Assembly (NCBI RefSeq): GCF_020177265.1
Contig: NZ_JAIVMC010000019.1
Span: 1-43,218 of the forward strand
Direction: 5' to 3'
Length of the DNA: 43,218 nt
Origin: Pseudooceanicola marinus
Lineage (GTDB): Bacteria > Pseudomonadota > Alphaproteobacteria > Rhodobacterales > Rhodobacteraceae
The notes below the pieces were generated by a model. That model searched no databases. It saw nothing but the letters and a program-made list of their open reading frames with translations, and was not told the origin of the DNA. Positions 24,780 through 32,377 of the stretch are shown here, one piece after another (positions within the stretch are counted from its first letter, which is position 1; each line of letters begins with the position of its first letter). The position numbers and the translations under genes are program-made.

Positions 24780-24885
24780 CTTTCGGCCGAATCCAGGCCC
24801 TATTCCATGCCGTATGGGCATCGCTCTCCCGCAATGTTGGCGCTCAAAAACCGCAAAAACCCACCCCGCACAGATTTTGTGCAAA

Positions 24886-24899
24886 TTGATCTAAATCAT
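24886..24899. promoter_or_regulatory. FNR/FnrL-type site upstream of iacH
   Basis: TTGAT-CTAA-ATCAT matches the FNR/FnrL/FixK consensus TTGAT-N4-ATCAA at nine of ten fixed positions. Its centre lies about 134 bases before the iacH ATG, with a possible minus-ten CATATT at 24914-24919. It suggests oxygen-dependent control of indole-acetate breakdown, a pathway that uses O2 at several steps. Confidence 0.55.
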
Positions 24900-25026
24900 T
24901 GTTTCGCAGGGTTCATATTGGCGTCACACACCCCCTCAAATAGCACCCTGAGCGGGTCCCGATCACGAAGTGGGTTCCCCGAAAACGAATTTACGGTAAT
25001 TTTCACTTAACTACTCTGAGTGAGCG

Positions 25027-26190
25027 ATGATGACCGACACAGCCAACTCCATCGTGACCCGTCCCCTGGACCTCGGCCCCGAAAGCGGCCCGCGTGTCCT
25101 GGTGAAGGAATGCCTCGGGATCGAGGGGATCACCACGCGCTGCGGCTCTGCCGCTTTCGCCGAGGCTCCTGCCGAAACCGCCCATTCCCACGTGGTCGAG
25201 ACACTGCTGGGCGCCGGCGCCCATGTCGTCGGCACCGTCACCATGCATGAGCTGGCCTTCGGGGTCACCGGCGTGAACGCCTTCGCAGGCACCGCCGTGA
25301 ACCCCGGCTGGCCCGACCGGATCCCCGGCGGCTCTTCCTCCGGTTCCGCCGCCGCCGTCGCCGCCGGCCTGTGCGATTTCGCCGTGGGCACGGACACCGG
25401 CGGCTCGGTCCGTCAGCCCGCCTGCTGCTGCGGCGTCTTCGGGTTGAAACCCACCTTCGGCGCCATCGACCGGCGTGGCGCGATCCCGCGCGGATCGTCG
25501 CTGGACGTGATCGGGCCCTTCGCGGCCTCCGCGCCGATGTTGACCAAGGCCGCGTCGATGATGCTGGCGGGCTTTACGCCTGAGACCATCGACACCCCGC
25601 GCCTGGGCCGCGTCGCCCTGCCCGCCGAGGTCGAAGTGGCGCCCGAGATCACCGCCGCAACCGATACGGCGCTGGCCGGGCTGGAGATGGCCCAGGCCGC
25701 CCTGCCCTCATTCGCGGATGCCTACCGCGCCGGCCTGACCGTCATCAACTACGAGCTGGCGGGCGAGTTCGGCCAGCTGGCCCGGTCCAACGCCACCCTG
25801 GGCGCCGACATCCAGGGCCGCGTCCGCGCTGCCCTGGCGGTCACGCCCGAGGACATGGCCGAGGCCGAGGAAATTCGCGCCCGTTTCACAGCCGAGGTGG
25901 ACGCCGCGCTGGAAGGGCTGGACGCGCTGGTGCTGCCCACCATGCCGACCGTGCCACCTACCCTGGACCAGGCGACGGATCCCCGCGCGCTGATCCCGCT
26001 CACCCTTCTGGTGCGCCCGTTCAACCTGTCGGGCCACCCCGCCGTCACCCTGCCGATCCGCACCGCGGACGGGCTTCCCGCCGGTCTGCAACTGGTGGCC
26101 CGCAAGGGCGCCGAGGCGCGCCTGTGCGCGCTGGCCGAGACCCTCGCGGATCGCTGCACCCCCGCCGACACCTCGAAGGAAACGCCATGA
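25027..26190 (+). CDS. iacH: amidase-signature hydrolase, IacH
   Basis: A 387-residue amidase-signature protein. The Ser-cisSer-Lys triad is visible: Lys27 in VLVKECLGIEG, cis-Ser in IPGGSSSGSA (about 103-104), and Ser127 in GTDTGGSVRQP. The protein is shorter than most family members (450-480), mainly at the N-terminus. In known iac clusters IacH is not needed for conversion of free indole-3-acetate and may free it from amide conjugates. It opens a long operon; its end overlaps iacA by 4 bases. Two adjacent ATGs (25027, 25030) are possible starts. Confidence 0.85.
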   Translation: MMTDTANSIVTRPLDLGPESGPRVLVKECLGIEGITTRCGSAAFAEAPAETAHSHVVETLLGAGAHVVGTVTMHELAFGVTGVNAFAGTAVNPGWPDRIPGGSSSGSAAAVAAGLCDFAVGTDTGGSVRQPACCCGVFGLKPTFGAIDRRGAIPRGSSLDVIGPFAASAPMLTKAASMMLAGFTPETIDTPRLGRVALPAEVEVAPEITAATDTALAGLEMAQAALPSFADAYRAGLTVINYELAGEFGQLARSNATLGADIQGRVRAALAVTPEDMAEAEEIRARFTAEVDAALEGLDALVLPTMPTVPPTLDQATDPRALIPLTLLVRPFNLSGHPAVTLPIRTADGLPAGLQLVARKGAEARLCALAETLADRCTPADTSKETP

Positions 26191-27329
26191 ACAAACCCGA
26201 CCCCACCCTGGGCAAGGCAGCCGAGCTGTCTGCGCTCTGCGAGGAGATCCGCGGCCGCCGGGCCGAGTTCGACACGCTGCGTCACATCCCCGATGACATC
26301 GTCGCGGGCTTCAAGAAGATCGGCGTCTACCGGGCCTTTGTCCCCACCCGCCTGGGTGGCGACAACATCGACCCGATGCAGTTCCTGGAACTGATCGAGA
26401 CCCTGTCCGCCGCCGACCCGTCGGCCGGCTGGGTTGCCTCCTTCGGCGTCTCCTCGACCTACCTCGCGGCCCTGCCGCCCGAGACCTTCGACAAGATCTA
26501 TGGCGAGAACCCCGATACGGTCTTCGCCGGCGGTCTTTTCCCGCCGCAGCCCGCCTACCGCGTGGACGGTGGTCTGGAAGTGTCGGGTCGCTGGTCCTGG
26601 TGCTCGGGCTCGATGGGCGCCGACCTGCTGGGCGGCGGCATCAAGATCGAGGGCGACGAGACGCCCCTGCCCCGCACCGCCGTCATGCCCAAGGCCAAAG
26701 TCACCATCGACGAGACCTGGCATACCATCGGCCTGAAGGGCACCGGCAGCCATGACCTGGTGGCCGACAAGGTGATCGTCCCCGAAGAATGGACCTTCAT
26801 CCGCGGCTCGAAGTCGCAAATGACCGACCCGATCTTCCGCTACCCCGCCATGGCCCTGGCCGCCCAGGTGCTGGCCGTGGTCGCACTGGGGGCTGCGCGC
26901 GAGGCGCTCGACTTCATCAAGTCCGACGCTGCGCAGCGCGCCTCGATCACTGGCGCGCCGAACCCCGGCGCCCGCCCCTATGTCCAGGCCCACCTGGCGC
27001 GGGCCGAAGGCACCCTGGCCGGCGCCCGCGCCCAGTTCTACGACACCACGGCCAAGGCCTGGGAAGAGCTGCAGCACAACGACGAGGTCTCGCCCGAGAC
27101 CAAGGTGCAGCTGCGCCTGGCCTCCACCGTGGCCGCCCATGACGGCGCCGAGGTGGCGCGCGAAGCCTTCCTGATGGGCGGCGCGGGAACGATGATGCAG
27201 GGCCACCCCCTGGGCCGGATGATGATCGACGCGGCCTGCGTCGCCCAGCACGCCTTCATGGGTGAAGGCACCTGGACCGCCGCCGGCGCCGCCATGTTCG
27301 GCGAGAAGACCCCTCCGGGCTTCCCCTGA
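26187..27329 (+). CDS. iacA: indole-3-acetate monooxygenase, IacA
   Basis: A 380-residue flavin-dependent monooxygenase with the acyl-CoA dehydrogenase fold (group D). It shows the helical N-terminal domain with FKKIGVYRAFVPTRLGG, the middle beta domain with GRWSWCSGSMGADLLG and WHTIGLKGTGSHDLV, and the C-terminal four-helix bundle with AFLMGGAGTMMQGHPLGRMM. In studied strains IacA, supplied with reduced flavin by IacG, hydroxylates the indole ring of indole-3-acetate in the first step. The ATG at 26187 overlaps the iacH stop. Identity rests on fold plus exact gene order. Confidence 0.9.
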   Translation: MNKPDPTLGKAAELSALCEEIRGRRAEFDTLRHIPDDIVAGFKKIGVYRAFVPTRLGGDNIDPMQFLELIETLSAADPSAGWVASFGVSSTYLAALPPETFDKIYGENPDTVFAGGLFPPQPAYRVDGGLEVSGRWSWCSGSMGADLLGGGIKIEGDETPLPRTAVMPKAKVTIDETWHTIGLKGTGSHDLVADKVIVPEEWTFIRGSKSQMTDPIFRYPAMALAAQVLAVVALGAAREALDFIKSDAAQRASITGAPNPGARPYVQAHLARAEGTLAGARAQFYDTTAKAWEELQHNDEVSPETKVQLRLASTVAAHDGAEVAREAFLMGGAGTMMQGHPLGRMMIDAACVAQHAFMGEGTWTAAGAAMFGEKTPPGFP

Positions 27330-27341
27330 TCCCGAAACACC

Positions 27342-27363
27342 GCCGGGCCGCCCCAGGCCCGGC
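27342..27363 (+). other. hairpin between iacA and iacB
   Basis: GCCGGGCC-GCCCCA-GGCCCGGC, a perfect 8-bp stem, sits in the 73-base gap after iacA. No T-run follows, so it more likely stabilises or processes the transcript than ends it. Confidence 0.45.
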
Positions 27364-27402
27364 ACCAGAAAAACCGGAACACCTACCGACAGGAGCCCCC
27401 CC

Positions 27403-27762
27403 ATGAGCGAGACCAAACTGCGCACCCTTCTGTGCTTCAACAACCACGGCACCTTCTTCTCGCTGCCCTTCGACCAGATCGGCCCGGTCTGGAAGGCCAC
27501 GCAGGAACTGATGTCCGGCATCGCCAAGCTGGACGGCGTGGAAATCGTCGGCACCTTCGACGATGACCAGACCTTCGTCGGCGCCTCCCAGGGTTTCCCC
27601 TACACCTGGTACATCATGGCCGACTTCCCGAACCGCGAAAGCGTTCAAGCCGCCTGTAACCTGCTGCGCACCATCGTGGTGGGCGAAGGCAACGACCGGC
27701 TGTGGAAATACATGACCGTCGAGGCCCGCATGGGCCGCGCCCTGGAGATCCCCGACCTGTGA
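27403..27762 (+). CDS. iacB: IacB-like small protein
   Basis: A 119-residue cytosolic protein without named domain. It begins MSETKLRTLLCFNNHGTFF and has LDGVEIVGTFDDDQTFVG and YTWYIMADFPNRESVQAACN blocks, suggesting a ferredoxin-like alpha/beta fold such as in chlorite dismutase-like or dimeric barrel proteins. In iac clusters a small protein in this place, IacB, assists conversion of the hydroxy-oxindole intermediate; its mechanism is not known. AGGAG lies 7 bases before the ATG. The identity is from position between iacA and iacI and from size. Confidence 0.78.
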   Translation: MSETKLRTLLCFNNHGTFFSLPFDQIGPVWKATQELMSGIAKLDGVEIVGTFDDDQTFVGASQGFPYTWYIMADFPNRESVQAACNLLRTIVVGEGNDRLWKYMTVEARMGRALEIPDL

Positions 27763-28292
27763 GCGATCTGTCCGAAATCCACGGCGACATCCTGGCGCGG
27801 CTCGACCGGCTGGAGGCCGAAAGCGCCTGCCGCCGCTGCTTGTCCGACTACATGGACATCTGCGACCGGCTGGACGCGGACACGGATCTCGACGCCCTGG
27901 GCGCCCTCTTCACCGAAGAGGCCGTCTGGGGTGGCGCGGGCGACCGCTATGCCAAGGATTTCGGCGCCCACCACGGGCGCGCGGCGATCATCGGCTGGCT
28001 GGGTCAGTTCTGCACCACCCCGCCGCATTTCGCGATGAATGCGCATTTCCTGTCGTCCGAGGCGATCACCCACGGCGACGACGGCACCGTCACCGGCCGC
28101 TGGCTGATGCTGCAGACGCCGACCTTCCACGACGGGCAGAGCTTCCTGATGGCCGCCCGGCTGGAGATCGACTTTGCCTACGAGGCGGGCGCCTGGCGCA
28201 TGCACCGCTTCTCCACCCGCAATCTTTACGCGCGTCCGGTCGGTGACTGGAACGCTCCCGCCCAAATCCCGGCGCCTGCCGCCGGCCATTGA
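27759..28292 (+). CDS. iacI: SnoaL/NTF2-like protein, IacI
   Basis: A 177-residue protein of the SnoaL-like NTF2 fold (same fold as small subunits of ring-hydroxylating dioxygenases). Helix CRRCLSDYMDICDRLDADTD and the strand pairs ending in FHDGQSFLMAARLEIDFAY and GAWRMHRFSTRN are typical. GTG at 27759 overlaps the iacB stop. In iac clusters IacI occupies this position; its exact activity is unsettled. It could be a cyclase, isomerase or accessory subunit. Confidence 0.8.
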   Translation: MSDLSEIHGDILARLDRLEAESACRRCLSDYMDICDRLDADTDLDALGALFTEEAVWGGAGDRYAKDFGAHHGRAAIIGWLGQFCTTPPHFAMNAHFLSSEAITHGDDGTVTGRWLMLQTPTFHDGQSFLMAARLEIDFAYEAGAWRMHRFSTRNLYARPVGDWNAPAQIPAPAAGH

Positions 28293-28304
28293 AAGGAATT
28301 CGAC

Positions 28305-29579
28305 ATGTCTCTGGATGAATTTCCCAGCGGTCCGCAGACCGACGAGCTGATGAAGGGCGACCGCGTTGCGACGCCCATGTACGAGGATCCCGCGCTCTTC
28401 GACGTGGAGATGGAACGGATCTTCGGCAAGTCCTGGGTCTGGGTTGCGCATGAATCCGAAGTGCCGGGCAAGGGCAACTTCGTGCTGTCCTGGGTCGGCA
28501 CCCAGCCGGTGATCGTCTCGCGCGACCGCAAGGGCGAGATCCACGTCCTGGTGAACCGCTGCCGCCACCGCGCCGCGACCGTGTGCGAGATCAAGAAGGG
28601 CAAGACCAGCTCCTTCCAGTGTCCCTACCACGGCTGGGGCTACGCCCTGAACGGCGACCTGCGCGCGATCCCCTACTCCGAGGGTTACAGCGACGACTTC
28701 AAGAAGGAAAACTTCGGCCTGAAGAAGCTCCGCGTGGAGACCTTCGAGGGCATGGTTTTCGCCAACTTCGACCATGACGCCGAACCGCTGGAAGATTTCC
28801 TGGGCAACGCCAAGCCCTGGATCCGCCTGTTCATGAAACAGGGCGGCGGCTTCCCGGTGAAGACCCTGGGCGAGCATCAGTTCAAGGTGCCGATGAACTG
28901 GAAGGTGCAGCTGGAAAACACCACCGACGCTTACCACTTCCCCATCGTGCACAAGTCCTTCCTGCAATCGCTGGACGGCGAGGCGACCGAGACCTTCTCC
29001 TTCATGGATGACGACGACGGCTACGTCGAAGACCTCGGCAACGGTCACTCCGTCATGGTGATGATGCCGGAACTGATCGATCTGGACGAGAACCTGGACG
29101 CGCCGATCCCCGAGCGGTTCAAGGAACTGGCGGCCGAGCTGGCGGAGCAGGGCTACGAAGACGAGAAGGTGCGCCGCATCGTGCGCGCCGTGGGTGGTTG
29201 CGGGTTCAACCTGAACCTCTTCCCGAACGCCGGCTGCTCGCTGTCCTTCTTCCGCATCCTGCGCCCCGTCTCGGTCAACGAGACCGAGATCCGTCACATC
29301 GCCCTCGGCATGGACGGTGGCCCCGAGGTCGCCAACCAGATGCGCATGCGCCTGCATGAACACTTCCAGGGTCCGATGGGCTTCGGCTCGCCGGATGACG
29401 CCGAGGTCTGGGAACGCGTGCAGCGCGGCTCCGCCGGGGCCGGCGACGTGGACGTGATGGTCAACCGTGGCCTGGGCCTGGAGAAGGAAAGCCAGAACGG
29501 CCTGCCCGTCGGCGACATCTCCGCCGAGACCGGCATGCGCGCCGCCTACAAACAGTGGAAGAAGGTGATGGACCAATGA
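28305..29579 (+). CDS. iacC: Rieske dioxygenase large subunit, IacC
   Basis: A 424-residue ring-hydroxylating oxygenase alpha subunit. The Rieske [2Fe-2S] ligands are Cys86 and His88 (NRCRHRA) and Cys106 and His109 (CPYHGWGY). The mononuclear iron site is NTTDAYHFPIVHKSF, with the bridging Asp208 and ligands His211 and His216. With IacD and the reductase IacF it oxidises 3-hydroxy-2-oxindole-3-acetate on the way to catechol in characterised strains. AAGGA lies 7 bases before the ATG. It overlaps iacD by 4 bases. Confidence 0.93.
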   Translation: MSLDEFPSGPQTDELMKGDRVATPMYEDPALFDVEMERIFGKSWVWVAHESEVPGKGNFVLSWVGTQPVIVSRDRKGEIHVLVNRCRHRAATVCEIKKGKTSSFQCPYHGWGYALNGDLRAIPYSEGYSDDFKKENFGLKKLRVETFEGMVFANFDHDAEPLEDFLGNAKPWIRLFMKQGGGFPVKTLGEHQFKVPMNWKVQLENTTDAYHFPIVHKSFLQSLDGEATETFSFMDDDDGYVEDLGNGHSVMVMMPELIDLDENLDAPIPERFKELAAELAEQGYEDEKVRRIVRAVGGCGFNLNLFPNAGCSLSFFRILRPVSVNETEIRHIALGMDGGPEVANQMRMRLHEHFQGPMGFGSPDDAEVWERVQRGSAGAGDVDVMVNRGLGLEKESQNGLPVGDISAETGMRAAYKQWKKVMDQ

Positions 29580-30067
29580 AAGACATGGCCGCAACCGACG
29601 TGAAACTGCAGGACATCGCCGAATTCCTGTGGATGGAAGCCGATCTGCTGGACCGGCGCGACTACGACACCTGGCTGGACCTGTGGACCGAGGAAGGTCA
29701 CTACGTGATCCCGGTCGACAAGGAAGGCGATGATTTCGCCAACCGCCTGAACATCGCCTATGATGACGCGAAGATGCGCAAGATGCGCGTCGAGCGGTTC
29801 CAGGCCGGTTTCTCGATCTCCTCCGCCCCGCCGGCGGATAGCGTGCGCACCCTGTCGCGCTTCGTGATCGAGGGCGCCGAGGGCGATACCGTCACCGTCC
29901 GCGCCGCCCAGCACGTGATCGAGGACAAGTTCGGCCGCCAGCGCATGTTCGCCGCCAATGTCACCTGGAAACTGAAGGTGACCGAGGACGGCTTCATGAT
30001 CCGCGACAAGGTCATCCGCCTGCTGAATTCCGATGGGGTGCTGACGTCGATCAGCTATCTGTTCTGA
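29576..30067 (+). CDS. iacD: Rieske dioxygenase small subunit, IacD
   Basis: A 163-residue beta subunit of ring-hydroxylating dioxygenases. Features are the EADLLDRRDYDTWLDLW helix near residue 20, EEGHYVIPVD, and the C-terminal strands WKLKVTEDGFMIRDKVIRLL. It has a structural role in the alpha3beta3 complex with IacC. The ATG at 29576 overlaps the iacC stop (ATGA), and the last base of its stop is the first base of the iacE start, so the three genes are tightly coupled. Confidence 0.92.
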   Translation: MKDMAATDVKLQDIAEFLWMEADLLDRRDYDTWLDLWTEEGHYVIPVDKEGDDFANRLNIAYDDAKMRKMRVERFQAGFSISSAPPADSVRTLSRFVIEGAEGDTVTVRAAQHVIEDKFGRQRMFAANVTWKLKVTEDGFMIRDKVIRLLNSDGVLTSISYLF

Positions 30068-30825
30068 TGTCGAAACCTCTTCCCCTTGAGACTCAGACAG
30101 CCGTCATCACCGGCGCCGGAAACGGCGTCGGGGCGGAAATCACGCGTGCCCTCCACGCGGCCGGATACCGGGTCATCATCACCGACGTGGATGCTGACGC
30201 GACCTACAAGCTCGCCGAGGAACTGGACCTCGCCTCCGAGATGGCCCTGACCGCCACCCTGGACGTGTCCAAGCCCGAGGATTTCCAGACCGTCCTCGAC
30301 AAGGTCGTGGATCGCTGGGGCTCGGTCGAGGTGCTGGTGAACAACGCCGCCGTGACCCGCGCGCAACCGCTGATGGAGATCGACCCCGCCGCCTTCAACG
30401 AGGTGATGGGCATCAACGCGGGCGGCGTCTTTGCCGGTTCGCAGATTTTCGGACGGCATTTCATTGAGCGCGGCTATGGCCGGATCATCAACATGGCCAG
30501 CCTGGCGGGCCAGAACGGTGGCACCACCACGGGGGCGCATTACGCCGCCTCCAAGGGCGCGATCATGACCCTGACCAAGGTCTTCGCGCGCGACCTAGCC
30601 CAGTACGGCATCACCTGCAACTGCATCTCGCCCGGTCCCATGGACAGCCCGATGGTGCACGAACTGGTGGGCGAGAACATGCCCCAGATGCTGAAGAACA
30701 TCCCCGTCGGCCAACTGGGCGATCCCGCCTTCGTCGGTCAGCTTGTCACCATGCTCGCCGGTCCCGAGGCTGCCTTCGTCAATGGCGCCTGCTGGGACTA
30801 CAACGGCGGCCTTTACATGCGCTGA
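30067..30825 (+). CDS. iacE: short-chain dehydrogenase/reductase, IacE
   Basis: A 252-residue classical SDR. The nucleotide-binding GAGNGVG is at about 17-23, NNAAVTR near 95, and the active-site Tyr and Lys in HYAASKGA near 160. In the iac pathway IacE acts on 2-hydroxy-indole-3-acetate, leading to the 3-hydroxy-2-oxindole intermediate in characterised systems. It starts on the last base of the iacD stop. No domain is missing. Confidence 0.88.
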   Translation: MSKPLPLETQTAVITGAGNGVGAEITRALHAAGYRVIITDVDADATYKLAEELDLASEMALTATLDVSKPEDFQTVLDKVVDRWGSVEVLVNNAAVTRAQPLMEIDPAAFNEVMGINAGGVFAGSQIFGRHFIERGYGRIINMASLAGQNGGTTTGAHYAASKGAIMTLTKVFARDLAQYGITCNCISPGPMDSPMVHELVGENMPQMLKNIPVGQLGDPAFVGQLVTMLAGPEAAFVNGACWDYNGGLYMR

Positions 30826-30832
30826 GGGAGAC

Positions 30833-31804
30833 ATGAAGGACATGAGCGATACCAACACCATGATCCTGACGGTCGCCGAGCGTTTCGACGACCGCGGCGA
30901 CATCATGCAACTGACCCTGAAGGGCGACGGTCCGCTGCCGCCCTTCACCGCCGGCGCCCATATCGACCTGCTGGTCGAAAGCCCCGAGGGTCCGATGTGG
31001 CGTCAGTATTCACTGGCCGGCAACCCCGCCGACCGTGACTGCTACAAGCTGGGCATCCTTAAGGATCCCGAAAGCCGGGGCGGCTCCAACGCCCTGCACC
31101 AGCTGGTGAAGACCGGCGAGAAGGTGCACGTGGAAGGCCCGCGCAACCACTTCCCCCTGGCGGCGGATGCCACCAACACCGTGCTCTTCGGCGGCGGCAT
31201 CGGCGTGACCCCCATGCTGGCCATGGCCTGGGAGCTGCACGACCGCGATGCGCCCTTCACCCTGCATTACGCCACCCGCTCGGCCGAGCGGACGGCCTTC
31301 CTCGACCAGATCGAAAGCCTGCCCTTCCGCGCCAATATCGTGCTGCATCACGATGACGGCCAGGGCGCCGAACCGCTGGATCTGGCGCGCGATCTGCCCA
31401 AGGCGGAGGCAGGCACGCACATCTATGTCTGTGGACCGCAGGGCTTCATGGACTGGGTGATTGGAGAGGCCGAAAAGGCAGGCTATCCCGGGAAGCAGAT
31501 CCACCGCGAATATTTCTCGGCGGATGTCGATGCCACCGGGGACAGCTTCGAAGTGTACTGCGAGCAATCGGACCTGACGGTCACCGTCGGACCGGATGAA
31601 ACCATCGCCAAGGTCCTGGCCCGCGAGGGTCTGAAGATCGAGGTGAAATGCGAGGAAGGCATCTGCGGCACCTGTCTGACCGACGTGCTGGAGGGCGAGA
31701 TCGACCACCGCGACCAGTTCCTGACCGAAGAGGAACGCGAGGACGGCGACCAGATCTGTTGCTGCTGCTCGCGCGCCAAGGGCCGCCTGGTCCTGGACAT
31801 CTGA
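30833..31804 (+). CDS. iacF: ferredoxin-NAD reductase of the dioxygenase, IacF
   Basis: A 323-residue reductase of the phthalate dioxygenase reductase type: an FMN-binding barrel (WRQYSLAGNP near 60), an NAD-binding domain (FGGGIGVTPMLAMAWE near 120, YVCGPQGFM near 205), and a C-terminal plant-type [2Fe-2S] domain (KCEEGICGTCLTD near 275-287 with a last Cys in the ICCCCSRAKG stretch). The run of four cysteines at the final ligand position is unusual. It feeds electrons to IacCD. Starts at 30833 (GGGAG upstream) and 30842 (AAGGA upstream) are both possible. Confidence 0.9.
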   Translation: MKDMSDTNTMILTVAERFDDRGDIMQLTLKGDGPLPPFTAGAHIDLLVESPEGPMWRQYSLAGNPADRDCYKLGILKDPESRGGSNALHQLVKTGEKVHVEGPRNHFPLAADATNTVLFGGGIGVTPMLAMAWELHDRDAPFTLHYATRSAERTAFLDQIESLPFRANIVLHHDDGQGAEPLDLARDLPKAEAGTHIYVCGPQGFMDWVIGEAEKAGYPGKQIHREYFSADVDATGDSFEVYCEQSDLTVTVGPDETIAKVLAREGLKIEVKCEEGICGTCLTDVLEGEIDHRDQFLTEEEREDGDQICCCCSRAKGRLVLDI

Positions 31805-31818
31805 CGGAGGACGAGCGC

Positions 31819-32304
31819 ATGGAAATGAAGGATCTGTTCCGCGAAGGCATGTGCCGCCTGGGCGCCGCCGTCACGGTCCTGACCACCGACGGCCCCGCCG
31901 GGCGCCACGGCATGACCGCCTCGGCGGTCTGCTCGGTCACCGACACGCCGCCCACCCTTCTGGTCTGCGTCAACCGGAACAACCGCAGCCACGACATGTT
32001 CCTGGAAAACGGCACGCTTTGCGTCAACGTCCTGGGGCCGCAGCACCAGGACCTGTCGGGCATCTTCGCCCGGGCCGGCACCGAGGAACGCTTCGCCGAC
32101 ACCGGCTGGACCACCCATGCCACCGGCGCCCCCGTGCTGGGCGATGCCCTGGCGGCCTTCGACTGCCGGATCACCGGCCGGTCCGAGGTCGGCACCCATT
32201 CGGTCTTCTTCTGCGAAGTCGAAGAGATCGCCCTGAACGAGGGGGACCGGTCCGGCCTCATCTGGTTCGGCCGCGATTTTCACCACCTGCGCGCGGCGAG
32301 CTGA
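31819..32304 (+). CDS. iacG: flavin reductase, IacG
   Basis: A 161-residue flavin reductase-like protein (FMN-binding split barrel). Visible are LGAAVTVLTTDGPAGRHGMT and ASAVCSVTDTPPTLLVCVN, and the later GTHSVFFCEVEEI strand. It should supply reduced flavin to IacA. GGAGG lies 8 bases before the ATG. It closes the iac block; the TRAP genes follow after a 73-base gap with a small hairpin (CCGGG-ACAA-CCCGG, 32327-32340). Confidence 0.88.
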   Translation: MEMKDLFREGMCRLGAAVTVLTTDGPAGRHGMTASAVCSVTDTPPTLLVCVNRNNRSHDMFLENGTLCVNVLGPQHQDLSGIFARAGTEERFADTGWTTHATGAPVLGDALAAFDCRITGRSEVGTHSVFFCEVEEIALNEGDRSGLIWFGRDFHHLRAAS

Positions 32305-32377
32305 TCGCCGCGGGCCACACGACCAACCGGGACAACCCGGGACCATGACCCGTAAAACCAACAGGGAAACGCCAACA

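Larger units (their letters stand above)
24365..25026. other. control region between TRAP operon and iac operon
   Basis: These 662 bases between divergent genes are visibly richer in A+T than the rest of the window and hold no convincing gene. Three palindromic sites (24500-24551, 24762-24779, 24886-24899) are described separately. Promoters for both operons must lie here. A TATACT at 24702-24707 and CATATT at 24914-24919 are possible minus-ten boxes but lack strong partners. Confidence 0.6.

Noticed and set aside
24508..24889. Small frames in the iac/TRAP control region
   Set aside because: AT-richer composition, no ribosome sites, overlap of palindromic sites and no protein-like sequence on either strand.
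27645..29594. Minus-strand frame of 649 codons opposite iacB, iacI and iacC
   Set aside because: Antisense shadow over three recognised genes; no ribosome site or domain.
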